Source of the DNA: Streptantibioticus_A sp037034305
Lineage (GTDB): Bacteria > Actinomycetota > Actinomycetes > Streptomycetales > Streptomycetaceae
Reading direction: 5' to 3'
Length of the DNA stretch: 64,000 nucleotides
Assembly (NCBI GenBank): GCA_037034305.1
Contig: JBAGJY010000004.1
Coordinates: 62,001 to 126,000, forward strand
A model generated the notes under the pieces. The model did no database searches. It was not told the DNA's origin and saw only the letters and a list, made by a program, of their open reading frames with translations. The position numbers and the translations under genes are program-made. Shown one piece after another: positions 9,033 to 17,371 of the stretch (positions are counted from its first letter, which is position 1; each line of letters begins with the position of its first letter).

Positions 9033-9045
9033 GGCGGAAGCCGAA

Positions 9046-9075
9046 GAGGGGCCCGGGGTGCACCCCGGGCCCCTC
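9046..9075. terminator. Perfect 30-base palindrome, bidirectional terminator
   Basis: A 30-base perfect palindrome (GAGGGGCCCGGGGTG followed by its reverse complement) lies 13 bases after the bioY stop and before the convergent permease stop at 9115. Confidence 0.88.
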
Positions 9076-9114
9076 TCGCGTTCGCGGTCCCCGGGGCGCG
9101 GCCCCGGGGAGCTC

Positions 9115-10575
9115 TCAGCGCTTGTCCAGCGCTCCGCGTCCTCGGCCGCGGATGAACGCGACGGCCAGCACGAGGGCCGCGGCCAGCACCGACATCAGCA
9201 CCTGGTCGCGCCCGCTCGGGTCGGTGAGCATGTAGCCGATCACGAACACGATCATGCCGATGGTCACCCAGGTCAGGTACGGGTAGGCCCACATCCGCAC
9301 CGACAGGCGGTCCGGCGACTCCCGCTCGATGATCTTGCGCATCCGCAGCTGCGAGAAGCAGATCACCAGCCAGACGAACAGGGCCACCGCACCGGAGGAG
9401 TTGAGCAGGAACTGGAAGATGGTCTTCGGGTACTGGTAGTCGAAGTAGACGGCCACGAAGCCGAAGACGACCGAGGCCAGGATCGCCGTCGCGGGCACAC
9501 CGCGCGAGGTGGTGCGGCTGAAGGCGCGCGGGGCGTCGCCGCGTTCGCTGAGCGAGAACGCCATCCGGGAGGCCGTGTACAGGCCGGAGTTGAGGCAGGA
9601 GAGCACGGCGGTCAGCACGATCACGTTCATCAGCTCACCGGCGTGCGGGATGCCGATGTGGTTCAGCACCGCCACGTACGGGCTCTTGGCGACCTCGGGG
9701 GAGTTCCACGGCAGCAGCGTGACGACGAGCAGGATCGAGCCCAGGTAGAAGACGCCGATCCGCCAGATCACGCTGTTGGTGGCCTTGACGACCGCCTTGC
9801 GCGGGTCCTCGGACTCACCGGCCGCCAGCGTGACGATCTCACTGCCCATGAAGGAGAAGACCACCATCAGCACACCGGTGAGGATGGCGCCCGGGCCCTT
9901 GGGCAGGAAGCCGCCCTGGCCGGTGAGGTTGGCCAGGCCCACGGCGTGGTCGTGGGTGCCCGGCAGCACACCGAACACCGCGAGTCCGCCGATCACGATG
10001 AACGCGGCGATCGCGACGACCTTGATACCGGCGAACCAGAACTCGAACTCACCGTAGGAGCCGACCGAGAACAGGTTGGTGGCGGTGAGCACGACCATCA
10101 CGATCAGCGCCCAGCCCCAGGTCGGCACCGCGGGCATCCAGCTGTTGAGGATGCCCGCACCGGCCATCGCCTCGACCGCGAGCACCACCACCCAGAAGAA
10201 CCAGTACAGCCAGCCGATGCTGAAGCCCGCCCAGCGGCCCAGCGCCCGGTCCGCGTAGGCGGAGAAGGAGCCGGAGACCGGGTTGGCCGCCGCCATCTCG
10301 CCGAGCATCCGCATCACCATGACGACGAGCGCGCCCACCAGCGCGTACGACAGCAGGATGGCGGGACCGGCGGCGGCGATGCCCGCGCCGGAGCCGACGA
10401 AAAGTCCGGCGCCGATGACGCCACCGATGGCGATCATCGACAGATGTCGGTTCTTCAGCCCTGCCTGCAGGCCATGACCAGCTGCTTCATGGCCGTACGC
10501 GGTGGCGGCGGCTGACGCCGGTCCGGAGTTGCCGGGCCTTGCGTCCTCCGTCGTGAAGGGCGGTTGCGCACTCAT
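9115..10575 (-). CDS. Amino-acid permease (APC family), copy 3
   Basis: This 486-residue APC transporter is related to the permeases at 5213 and 6783. It has LKNRHLSMIAIGGVIGAGLF, MRMLGEMAAANPVSGSFSAY and YGEFEFWFAGIKVVAI. It is the most divergent of the three, with an N-terminal extension of about 45 polar residues before the first membrane segment and a basic C-terminus. ATG 10575 is preceded by GAGGGAC at good spacing; the open frame to 10797 is not coding-like. It is divergent from rpiB and convergent with bioY. The substrate cannot be assigned; aromatic amino acids, GABA and others occur in this family. Confidence 0.9.
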   Translation of the reverse strand: MSAQPPFTTEDARPGNSGPASAAATAYGHEAAGHGLQAGLKNRHLSMIAIGGVIGAGLFVGSGAGIAAAGPAILLSYALVGALVVMVMRMLGEMAAANPVSGSFSAYADRALGRWAGFSIGWLYWFFWVVVLAVEAMAGAGILNSWMPAVPTWGWALIVMVVLTATNLFSVGSYGEFEFWFAGIKVVAIAAFIVIGGLAVFGVLPGTHDHAVGLANLTGQGGFLPKGPGAILTGVLMVVFSFMGSEIVTLAAGESEDPRKAVVKATNSVIWRIGVFYLGSILLVVTLLPWNSPEVAKSPYVAVLNHIGIPHAGELMNVIVLTAVLSCLNSGLYTASRMAFSLSERGDAPRAFSRTTSRGVPATAILASVVFGFVAVYFDYQYPKTIFQFLLNSSGAVALFVWLVICFSQLRMRKIIERESPDRLSVRMWAYPYLTWVTIGMIVFVIGYMLTDPSGRDQVLMSVLAAALVLAVAFIRGRGRGALDKR

Positions 10576-10697
10576 TGACGTGTCCCTCGTCTCTCGGTTC
10601 GCGAGTTCCCGAATGCAACCCCAGACATCGGCTGAAACGGAACACCTGTGTCCGAATCGTTGCATCATCGGGTTCAGTGGCCCAGTGTGAGATTCGC

Positions 10698-10723
10698 CAC
10701 CCGAAACACAGGCGTGTCGGGTG
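10698..10723. promoter_or_regulatory. Inverted repeat in the permease-rpiB divergent region
   Basis: CACCCG-A-(aa)-CAC pairs with GTG-T-CGGGTG around a 4-base centre, 123 bases before the permease start and 73 bases before rpiB. It could be an operator or a hairpin in the permease leader. No known box is recognised. Confidence 0.3.
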
Positions 10724-10783
10724 GACGGACCATGAAATCGCAGGCTCGCAGCCCCGGAAACAGAGGAGCGGGTACACCCATGG

Positions 10784-10789
10784 CAGACT
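10784..10789 (+). promoter_or_regulatory. -10 element (CAGACT), leaderless rpiB promoter
   Basis: CAGACT ends 6 bases before the rpiB ATG and no Shine-Dalgarno sequence lies between, so the transcript probably begins at or very near the A of ATG. Confidence 0.5.
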
Positions 10790-10795
10790 CTGCGC

Positions 10796-11284
10796 ATGCG
10801 CGTGTACCTCGGCTCCGATCATGCCGGTTACGAACTGAAGAACCACCTCGTCGAGTGGCTCAAAGCCAACGGCCACGATCCGGTGGACTGCGGTCCGCAC
10901 GTCTACGACGCCCAGGACGACTATCCGCCGTTCTGCCTGCGCGCCGCGGAGCGCACCGCGCAGGACGACGGCAGCCTCGGCATCGTCATCGGCGGCTCGG
11001 GCAACGGCGAGGCCATCGCCGCCAACAAGGTCAAGGGGGTGCGCGCCGCACTCGCCTGGAGCGAGGAGACCGCCAGCCTCGGCCGCGAGCACAACAACGC
11101 CAACGTGATCAGCGTCGGGGCGCGGATGCACTCCGAGGCGGAGGCCACCCGCTTCGTGGAGGTCTTCCTCAACACCCCCTTCTCCGGGGGCGAACGGCAC
11201 ATCCGCCGGATCGACATGCTCAGCTCCTACGAGCTGACCGGGAAGCTGCCGGAGATCCCGGCCCACCACCCGCGGCAGGACTGA
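10796..11284 (+). CDS. rpiB: Ribose-5-phosphate isomerase B
   Basis: This cytoplasmic enzyme interconverts ribose 5-phosphate and ribulose 5-phosphate in the pentose-phosphate pathway. The protein has 162 residues. The start MRVYLGSDHAGYELK and the loop GIVIGGSGNGEAIAANK are diagnostic. Glu72 occupies the position of the catalytic Cys of E. coli RpiB, as in the mycobacterial form, so this is the acid-base (Glu) subtype. Asp8 and His9 of SDHAG are the usual phosphosugar contacts. There is no ribosome site before ATG 10796, and a -10-like hexamer suggests a leaderless mRNA. The glycosylase gene follows after 7 bases, so the two likely form an operon. Confidence 0.95.
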   Translation: MRVYLGSDHAGYELKNHLVEWLKANGHDPVDCGPHVYDAQDDYPPFCLRAAERTAQDDGSLGIVIGGSGNGEAIAANKVKGVRAALAWSEETASLGREHNNANVISVGARMHSEAEATRFVEVFLNTPFSGGERHIRRIDMLSSYELTGKLPEIPAHHPRQD

Positions 11285-11291
11285 GCCCCAG

Positions 11292-12101
11292 ATGCCCGAA
11301 GGGCACACCATCCACCGGCTGGCCGCCGACCACCAGGCGGTGTTCGGCGGTCGGCCCGTGTCGGCCAGCAGCCCACAGGGCAAGTTCGCGGACGGCGCGG
11401 CACTGGTCGACGGACAGGTGCTGGAGCGTGCCGAGGCGCACGGCAAGCACCTCTTCCTGCGCTTCGGCCCGCAGCAGTGGGTCCACGTCCACCTCGGGCT
11501 GTTCGGCAAGTACGCCTTCGGTACCGGTCCGGCGCCCGCCGCGACGGACACCGTACGGCTGCGGCTCGCCAACCCCGCCGGCTACGCCGACCTGCGCGGC
11601 CCCACCTCCTGCGAACTGATCGCCGACGGCGAGAAGCGGGCGATACACGACCGTCTCGGCCCCGACCCGCTGCGCCCCGGCACCGACCACGAGCCCGCGT
11701 GGCGGCGGATATCTCGCAGCCGCACTTCCATCGCCGCGCTGCTGATGGACCAGAAGGTGGTCGCGGGCGTCGGCAACGTCTACCGGGCCGAGGTGCTGTT
11801 CCGGCACGGCATCGACCCGTACCGTGCCGGGCGGGATCTGACCCGGGCCGAATGGGACGCGATCTGGGCCGACCTGGTGGCACTGATGCGAGAAGGCGTA
11901 CGGAACAACCGGATTGATACCGTCCGTCCGGAACACACCCCCGAGGCGATGGGCCGCCCACCGCGCGTGGACGACCACGGCGGCGAGGTCTACGTCTATC
12001 GACGGCACCAACTGCCGTGCCTCATCTGCGGTACGCGGGTACGCACCGCGGAGCTGGGCAACCGCAACCTGTTCTGGTGCCCGGGCTGCCAGACGCGCTG
12101 A
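11292..12101 (+). CDS. Fpg/Nei family DNA glycosylase/AP lyase
   Basis: This is a base-excision repair enzyme of 269 residues that removes oxidised bases and nicks the abasic site. The N-terminus MPEGHTIHRLA gives the catalytic Pro2 (Schiff base) and Glu3. The central MDQKVVAGVGNVYRAEVLF is the helix-two-turn-helix. The C-terminal zinc finger is CLICGTRVR... then WCPGCQ with four Cys. The MPEGH start favours the Nei (endonuclease VIII-like) branch over MutM, and actinobacteria carry several such paralogues. It follows rpiB by 7 bases. Substrate preference is inferred only. Confidence 0.92.
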   Translation: MPEGHTIHRLAADHQAVFGGRPVSASSPQGKFADGAALVDGQVLERAEAHGKHLFLRFGPQQWVHVHLGLFGKYAFGTGPAPAATDTVRLRLANPAGYADLRGPTSCELIADGEKRAIHDRLGPDPLRPGTDHEPAWRRISRSRTSIAALLMDQKVVAGVGNVYRAEVLFRHGIDPYRAGRDLTRAEWDAIWADLVALMREGVRNNRIDTVRPEHTPEAMGRPPRVDDHGGEVYVYRRHQLPCLICGTRVRTAELGNRNLFWCPGCQTR

Positions 12102-12104
12102 GCG

Positions 12105-12185
12105 CGCCGCGGGGACGTGCCGTCGCTCGTCCGCGGCGCCGTCGCGGCTGTTCGCGCGGTTCCCCGCCTCAGGGCGGCGCCCGCA
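12105..12185. repeat. Dispersed GC-rich intergenic repeat
   Basis: On the minus strand this reads GGGGAACCGCGCGAACAGCC and continues GCGACGGCGCCGCGG. It is a diverged relative of the element near 1678-1712. It lies between the convergent glycosylase and acetyltransferase genes and can form stem-loops. Confidence 0.45.
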
Positions 12186-12192
12186 CCGACCG

Positions 12193-13422
12193 CTAGAAGC
12201 CGTGCGGCAGCCAGGGCGCGACCTGATGGCCGAAGGCCGAAGCGGCCTCGCTCAACGCGCCGGAGCGCAGCTCCCGTACCCGCCCGGCGGCCGCGAGCGC
12301 CGCGAGGCTGAAGCCGCCCAGGTACGCCGAGCCCAACTCCCGTACGGACAGCGACAGATCCGGCGTGTCCGCGGTCCGCTCGCACGTCGCCCCCTTCTGG
12401 TCGCCGGTGAGCCGCCAACAACCCTCGTTCCACGGGCAGAAGGCGTCCTCGACCCGCATCACCACGTCCACCGGCGCCGCGTAGGTACGGGCCGCGAGCG
12501 CCGCACCGACGTCCACCAGCCGCACGAACACCCCGTCGCGCACCCGCAGCCGGCACCGCCGTACGTCGGAGACCAGATGCAGCACCGGGTCGTCCACCGG
12601 ACGGTTGCCCGCGATGACCGTCGAGGTCAGGTCCACGTCGAACAGATGGCGCCACAGCGCCGCATAGCCGACCGGATCCAGCGCCTCGACGTCCCGCACC
12701 AGCACCGTGCCCTTCGGCCCGGCCTCGTCCGACTCCGGCTTCACCCAGTACCGGACGTACCCGATCACCTCCCCGTCCCGCTCGGCCAGCACCCACTGCT
12801 GCTCACCGGCGCCGTGCCGCTGCGACGGCGGGTCGAGCAACGGCAACTGCTCCCAACCGCGTTGCCGCGCCAGCATCCCCGGCCGTCCGGCCACCCGGCG
12901 GGCGTACACCGCCTCGCACTCCGGGCCGCCCACGCGCGAGGACACCAGGCGCAGCCGAACCCCCTCCGCACCCGGCGGGGCCGCCAGCCGCACCCGGGCG
13001 CTGTCTATCTCCATCCCCAACTGCTCGGTCGCCAGCCCGTACCCGAACCGCCCGTAGATCGGCGGCTCCGAGGCCGTCAACACCGCCAGTGGCTCTCCCC
13101 ACCCCCGTACATCGTCCAACTGCCGCCGCATCATCGCGGTCAGCACACCGCGCCGCCGGTGCGTCGACCGCACACCGACACAGGTCACCCCGGCCGTTGG
13201 AACCAGCGAACCACCCGGCACCGACAACCGGAACGAGAACGCTCCGCTTGTGCCCACCAACTCGTCACCGTCCCAGGCCGCCAGGGAGCGCTCGCATTCG
13301 GTCAGATCGCGCCACATGGCGCGTTCCTCCGGGGACTCCCGCGGCCCGCCGAACGCCCGCTCCAGCTCCCCGTACCAGCGGTCCCACCGCTCCGGCTCCA
13401 GCACCCGCAGTCCAACCGTCAT
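12193..13422 (-). CDS. Eis-like GNAT N-acetyltransferase
   Basis: This 409-residue protein is built like the Eis (enhanced intracellular survival) family: an N-terminal GNAT domain, a second degenerate GNAT-like domain and a C-terminal SCP2-like domain. The acetyl-CoA loop is visible as VGVRSTHRRRGVLTAMMRR (about 83-101), and ASEPPIYGRFGYGLAT is the typical Eis segment after it. The chain ends in Phe, as in Eis proteins, where the C-terminal carboxylate acts in catalysis. Eis enzymes acetylate amines, including aminoglycosides and polyamines; the substrate here is unknown. ATG 13422 has GCAGGGG upstream. Confidence 0.88.
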   Translation of the reverse strand: MTVGLRVLEPERWDRWYGELERAFGGPRESPEERAMWRDLTECERSLAAWDGDELVGTSGAFSFRLSVPGGSLVPTAGVTCVGVRSTHRRRGVLTAMMRRQLDDVRGWGEPLAVLTASEPPIYGRFGYGLATEQLGMEIDSARVRLAAPPGAEGVRLRLVSSRVGGPECEAVYARRVAGRPGMLARQRGWEQLPLLDPPSQRHGAGEQQWVLAERDGEVIGYVRYWVKPESDEAGPKGTVLVRDVEALDPVGYAALWRHLFDVDLTSTVIAGNRPVDDPVLHLVSDVRRCRLRVRDGVFVRLVDVGAALAARTYAAPVDVVMRVEDAFCPWNEGCWRLTGDQKGATCERTADTPDLSLSVRELGSAYLGGFSLAALAAAGRVRELRSGALSEAASAFGHQVAPWLPHGF

Positions 13423-13839
13423 GACCCCTGCCTAGCAGCGCCCCGGTGGTACGGGCGAACGAATTTCCGGCAGGCCCCGGCAGACCGTCCGAGCCAGGCC
13501 GGAAACGATCGGCCGACGCACTGCGCCCGACCGATATACGGCGAGTCGCGAATCGACGCGCCGCCGAATGGGTGGATAGGGTCGCCGGGAACGGAGGACG
13601 AGTAACGGCGCGTACGGCGCCACGGAAGCCGGGTGGCCGTGGGCGACGGTATCGAGACCAGGGGCGCGGAGCACAAGCCCGCGCGACCGGACGTCGAGGC
13701 GTCTCCCGTGCCGCGGGCCAGGCGCGGGCGGGAGGGAGACGGTATCGAGACCAGGGACGCGGAACGCTCCGTACCGAGCGCGCGGACGGTGGGCACCCCC
13801 ACGCCGCGCCGCGGTGGCGGACGCACCGGTGAGGGACCC
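13423..13839. other. Intergenic region with a duplicated 28-base motif
   Basis: These 417 bases lie between the divergent acetyltransferase and PP2C genes. A -10-like TAGGGT lies near 13577-13582 (plus strand). Two 28-base copies of GACGGTATCGAGACCAGGG-RCGCGGARC stand at 13645-13672 and 13738-13765, 93 bases apart and differing at two positions. If translation began at GTG 13633 instead of 13840, both copies would be in frame and give GDGIETR twice. I think the region is more likely a leader or operator region than coding. Confidence 0.5.
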
Positions 13840-14955
13840 GTGGCCCGGGCGCGCAGGGCGCTGCACCGGGGCCGCACCCTGCTGCGCAAATCCGCCGTCG
13901 ACTACTTCCGCGGCGACGGCTCGGACTGGCTGCCGCTGGTCGGCCTGCTGCTCACCGTTCCCGCCCTCGCCTGGGCCACCACCGCCGTACCCGACTGGTG
14001 CCCGCCGACCGCGCTGGTCTTCCCGGTGCTGCTCGGCGGACTGCTGCTGCGCCCGGCGAGCCTGCTGCTGCTCTACGCCGCCGCGGCCACCGCGCTGGTG
14101 GCCGAGGACGCGGTGCTCGGGCCGTACCACTCCGGCGCGCCGCGCACCGTCACACCGGGCACCGTGCTGGTGGTCAGCGCGGTCGCGTTCGCCGGGCTGA
14201 TGATCGCCCAGTTCCGCAGCCGGGTCGGAGTGCCCTGGCGGCGCGGCGGCACCATGCTGTTCGACCTGCGCGAACGCATCCGGGTGCAGAGCCAGCTGCC
14301 GGAACTGCCGGACGGCTGGCACGCCGAGATGGCGCTGCGTCCGGCGGGCGGCCAGTCGTTCTCCGGGGACTTCGTGGTCGCCACCCGGACCGGCGGTGGC
14401 CAGGTGCTGGAGGCGGTGCTGACCGACGTGTCCGGCAAGGGCATGGACGCCGGGTCCCGCGCCCTGCTGCTGTCCGGGGCGTTCGGCGGGCTGCTCGGCT
14501 CGCTGCCGCCGCACCAGTTCCTCGCCGCCGCCAACGGCTATCTGCTGCGCCAGGACTGGGACGAGGGGTTCGCCACCTCCGTGCACCTCGTACTCGACCT
14601 GGAGACCGGCGACTACGAGCTGCTGTCCGCCGGGCACCTGCCCGGTATGCAGCTGTGCGCGGGCACCGGGCGGTGGGAGGAGAAGGCCGCCGACGGCATG
14701 ATGCTCGGCGTCTTCGAGGGCGCCGAATTCGACGGTGTGAAGGGCACGTTGAACTCCGGCGACGTGCTGATGCTGTTCACCGACGGGCTGGTGGAGGCGT
14801 CCGGGCGCGATCTGGCCGAGGGCATCGACCGGTTGATCGGCGAGGCCGAGCGCCTCGTGGCGCACGGATTCCGGGGCGCCGCATGGCGGTTGATAGAGGC
14901 GGTCGCCAAGGACGTCAACGACGACCGGGCGTTGCTCATCATCTGCCGTGACTGA
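13840..14955 (+). CDS. Membrane-anchored PP2C (SpoIIE-type) serine phosphatase
   Basis: The protein has 371 residues from the chosen start: a basic N-terminus, DYFRGDGSDWLPL, three or four membrane segments (about 30-130), a short linker (RERIRVQSQLPELPDGW) and a cytoplasmic SpoIIE/PP2C domain. Metal-binding motifs are visible: GGQSFSGDFVVA, LTDVSGKGMDAG, LFTDGLVEA and DVNDDRALLI. Such phosphatases act on anti-sigma-factor antagonists and other phosphoproteins; partners are unknown. GTG 13840 has GAGGGA 4 bases upstream. A longer start at GTG 13633 would add 69 residues containing an internal repeat and cannot be excluded. Confidence 0.88.
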   Translation: MARARRALHRGRTLLRKSAVDYFRGDGSDWLPLVGLLLTVPALAWATTAVPDWCPPTALVFPVLLGGLLLRPASLLLLYAAAATALVAEDAVLGPYHSGAPRTVTPGTVLVVSAVAFAGLMIAQFRSRVGVPWRRGGTMLFDLRERIRVQSQLPELPDGWHAEMALRPAGGQSFSGDFVVATRTGGGQVLEAVLTDVSGKGMDAGSRALLLSGAFGGLLGSLPPHQFLAAANGYLLRQDWDEGFATSVHLVLDLETGDYELLSAGHLPGMQLCAGTGRWEEKAADGMMLGVFEGAEFDGVKGTLNSGDVLMLFTDGLVEASGRDLAEGIDRLIGEAERLVAHGFRGAAWRLIEAVAKDVNDDRALLIICRD

Positions 14956-15110
14956 TCGCCGGGTTGAGCATCTCCCAAGGACACGCGCCCTCGTGGCGGG
15001 TCCACGTGGCGGCTGGTTGGTGGCACGATGGACGCCGCGGGGGACAAGCGCGGCGGCGCACCCCCGCACCGGCGTGGCGTAGGCCGTAGTGAGCGAGGAA
15101 GTGATCCGTT

Positions 15111-15305
15111 GTGGCCATCTCCCTTTCCGTGGTCGTGGTGTTGGCGATCGTCCTGTTCGTGATGTTGCGAGGAGGGACGCTCAAGGGAGGACCGGCCATC
15201 GTGGCCATACTGTTCGGCTTCTTCCTGGCGTCGACCGGGATGGCGCCGGACATCCACCGCTTCCTGGACTCGCTGGCGAGCACCATCAACCAGATAAGGC
15301 TCTGA
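15111..15305 (+). CDS. Small membrane protein, 64 aa, unknown
   Basis: This short protein has two hydrophobic stretches (AISLSVVVVLAIVLFVML, about 2-19, and PAIVAILFGFFLASTGM, about 28-44) followed by an amphipathic tail (DIHRFLDSLASTINQIRL). GTG 15111 has GAGGAAG 9 bases upstream. I recall near-identical proteins in other Streptomyces, so it is probably a conserved gene, but no function is known to me. It ends before a strong terminator shared with the convergent tRNA-Gly. Confidence 0.75.
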   Translation: MAISLSVVVVLAIVLFVMLRGGTLKGGPAIVAILFGFFLASTGMAPDIHRFLDSLASTINQIRL

Positions 15306-15372
15306 ACGTGACGAAGGACGCATCCGCGCGCATCAGGGCGCACACGACGGCGTAACACTCTGGCGTGAAAAA

Positions 15373-15420
15373 GGCTCCGGCCCGGTCGGAGGGAACGTTC
15401 CCTCCGACCGGGCCGGAGCC
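15373..15420. terminator. 48-base perfect palindrome, terminator of tRNA-Gly
   Basis: A 24-bp uninterrupted inverted repeat begins GGCTCCGGCCCGGTCGG and is centred on AACGTT. On the minus strand it is followed by TTTTT (complement of 15368-15372), making it an intrinsic terminator 7 bases beyond the tRNA-Gly 3' end. It can also stop transcription from the 64-aa gene. Confidence 0.92.
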
Positions 15421-15426
15421 ATACAG

Positions 15427-15497
15427 AGCGGGCGACGGGAATCGAACCCGCGTAGCCAGTTTGGAAGACTGGGGCTCTACCATTGAGCTACGCCCGC
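15427..15497 (-). tRNA. tRNA-Gly (TCC)
   Basis: A 71-base cloverleaf. The 7-bp acceptor GCGGGCG/CGCCCGC, D-arm GCTC-AATGGTA-GAGC, anticodon arm CCAGT-CTTCCAA-ACTGG (anticodon TCC), T-arm GCGGG-TTCGATT-CCCGT and discriminator T are all present. CCA is not encoded. Confidence 0.97.
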
Positions 15498-15614
15498 AAC
15501 GGCCAGTCATTCTGGCACACCGCATCGTAGCCGGTCGACCCGGCCCCTGTCGTCGGCCGAATTAATTGGCAGCCGGGACGGGCGGAGCCATGTACGCTAC
15601 GTGTCGCACTGCAA

Positions 15615-15691
15615 CGGGGTGTGGCGCAGCTTGGTAGCGCGTCCGCTTTGGGAGCGGAAGGCCGTGGGTTCAAATCCCGCCACCCCGACCA
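15615..15691 (+). tRNA. tRNA-Pro (TGG), CCA encoded
   Basis: 77 bases including a genomic CCA end. The acceptor CGGGGTG/CACCCCG, D-arm GCGC-AGCTTGGTA-GCGC, anticodon stem TCCGC/GCGGA around TTTGGGA (anticodon TGG), T-arm GTGGG-TTCAAAT-CCCGC and discriminator A fit a tRNA-Pro. Confidence 0.97.
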
Positions 15692-15849
15692 TTTGTTCGA
15701 AAGGTCCCAGGCGTGGGACAGTCGTGCCGCTCGTACCGGTACTATGCGAGTTGGCCCTGTATACGGGGCGACGTAGGGGCGAGGACCCCGGGAAGTACGT
15801 CTCGTCGGCCACGTAAAGCCCCTGACTGTCAGCCCAAGGAGACCCAACC

Positions 15850-17238
15850 GTGAAGAGCGCCGTGGAGACTCTGAACCCGACCCGGGTTCGACTCACCGTC
15901 GAGGTGCCCTTCGAGGAGCTCAAGCCCAGCCTCGACGCGGCGTACAAGAAGATCAACCAGCAGGTCACGGTGCCGGGATTCCGCAAGGGCAAGATCCCCG
16001 CGCGCATCATCGACCAGCGGTTCGGCCGCGGCGCGGTGCTCGAAGAGGCCATCAACGACGCGCTGCCGAAGTTCTACACGGAGGCGGTCAACGAGGGTGA
16101 GCTGAACGTCCTCGGCCAGCCCGAGATCGACATCACCGAGTTCAACGACAACGAGCAGCTGAAGTTCACCGCAGAGGTGGACATCCGCCCGGCCATCGAG
16201 ATCCCGGACTTCTCCGGCATCGAGGTCACCGTCGACGCCGTCGAGGTGTCCGACGAGGACGTCGACAAGTCGGTCGAGCAGCTGCGCGAGCGCTTCGCCT
16301 CCACCACCCCGGTCGAGCGCGCCGCCGCCGACGGCGACGTGGTCACCATCGACCTGGAGGCCAAGGTCGACGGCAACGTGCTGGAGGACGGCGTCGCCAA
16401 GGGCGTCAGCTACACCGTCGGTTCCGGCCAGCTGCTGGACGGTATCGACGAGGCCGTCATCGGCCTGGAGGCGGGCGGCTCCGCCACCTTCACCTCCGAG
16501 CTCAAGGGCGGCTCGGCGGCCGGCAAGACCGCCGAGGTCAAGGTCGACGTCAGCGCCGTGCAGGCCCGCGAGCTGCCCGCGCTGGACGACGAGTTCGCCC
16601 AGCTGGCGAGCGAGTTCGACACCCTTGAGGAGCTGCGCGGTGACAGCCGCCAGCGCCTTGAGCGGATGAAGAAGTACGACCAGGCCACGCAGGCCCAGGA
16701 GAAGGTGCTGGACGCCCTGCTGGACCTGATCGAGGTGCCGATCCCGGAGAAGCTCCTCAAGGACGAGGTCGAGACCCGCAAGCACAACCTGGAGCACCAC
16801 CAGTTCCCGATGATGGGGCTGGACTGGGACAGCTTCCTGGAGCGCGAGGGCAAGACCGCCGAGGAGTACGACGCCGAGCTGGAGAAGCAGGCGACCAAGG
16901 GCATCAAGACCCAGTTCGTGCTGGACGAGCTGGTCTCCAAGGAGCAGCTCTCGGTCAACCAGGAGGAGCTCACCGAGCACCTCATGCGCCGTGCCGCCAC
17001 CTCCGGCATGAGCCCCGACCAGTTCGCCCAGGCCGTGGTCGAGGGCGGCCAGGTGCCGATGCTGGTCGGCGAGGTCGCCCGCGGCAAGGCGCTGGCCGTG
17101 GTGGTCGAGGCCGCCAAGGTCGTCGACAGCAACGGTGAGACCGTCGACCTGGACGACGAGGACGAGGACGGCGAGACCGTCGAGACCGCCACCGAGGAGG
17201 CCACCGAGGCCGCCGACGAGGAGAAGTCCGAGGGCTGA
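15850..17238 (+). CDS. tig: Trigger factor, ribosome-bound chaperone/PPIase
   Basis: Trigger factor binds the ribosome exit tunnel and shields nascent chains; its middle domain isomerises prolyl bonds. The protein has 462 residues. The ribosome-docking signature GFRKGKIP is at 43-50 in the N-terminal domain, the FKBP-type domain covers about 155-245 (DGDVVTIDLEAKVDG), and the helical substrate cradle follows. The acidic C-terminal tail (DDEDEDGETVETATEEA) is typical of actinobacterial forms. GTG 15850 has AAGGAG 9 bases upstream. It lies directly before clpP1-clpP2-clpX, the standard arrangement, with its own terminator. Confidence 0.97.
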   Translation: MKSAVETLNPTRVRLTVEVPFEELKPSLDAAYKKINQQVTVPGFRKGKIPARIIDQRFGRGAVLEEAINDALPKFYTEAVNEGELNVLGQPEIDITEFNDNEQLKFTAEVDIRPAIEIPDFSGIEVTVDAVEVSDEDVDKSVEQLRERFASTTPVERAAADGDVVTIDLEAKVDGNVLEDGVAKGVSYTVGSGQLLDGIDEAVIGLEAGGSATFTSELKGGSAAGKTAEVKVDVSAVQARELPALDDEFAQLASEFDTLEELRGDSRQRLERMKKYDQATQAQEKVLDALLDLIEVPIPEKLLKDEVETRKHNLEHHQFPMMGLDWDSFLEREGKTAEEYDAELEKQATKGIKTQFVLDELVSKEQLSVNQEELTEHLMRRAATSGMSPDQFAQAVVEGGQVPMLVGEVARGKALAVVVEAAKVVDSNGETVDLDDEDEDGETVETATEEATEAADEEKSEG

Positions 17239-17267
17239 TCCGCCCCGCCGTAGCAGGAACATGACAA

Positions 17268-17306
17268 CGCACCCGGACGCCATGGAGTGTCCGGGTGCGT
17301 TCGTTT
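17268..17306 (+). terminator. Intrinsic terminator after tig
   Basis: The 11-bp stem CGCACCCGGAC (17268-17278) pairs with 17289-17299 around a 10-base loop and is followed by TTCGTTTT. It separates tig from the clpP transcript. Confidence 0.92.
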
Positions 17307-17338
17307 TCCGCCCTGAACGCGATCACTTTCGGGGTTGC

Positions 17339-17355
17339 CTGCGCTCACAGCGAAC
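17339..17355 (+). promoter_or_regulatory. Candidate ClgR operator upstream of clpP1
   Basis: CTGCGCT-CAC-AGCGAAC: the right arm matches the ClgR consensus (GTTCGCT-N3-AGCGAAC, as I recall it) fully and the left arm at 5 of 7 positions. It is centred about 25 bases upstream of a TTGCTG (17372) / TAGGGT (17394) promoter with a 16-base spacer, a fitting place for an activator. ClgR controls clpP1P2 in Streptomyces. Confidence 0.55.
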
Positions 17356-17371
17356 AGTTTCGCGTGGGGGA

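Noticed and set aside
9058..10515. Plus-strand frame of 485 codons opposite the third permease
   Set aside because: His/Gln/Arg-rich composition typical of the reverse of a membrane-protein gene; similar shadows occur opposite the other two permeases.
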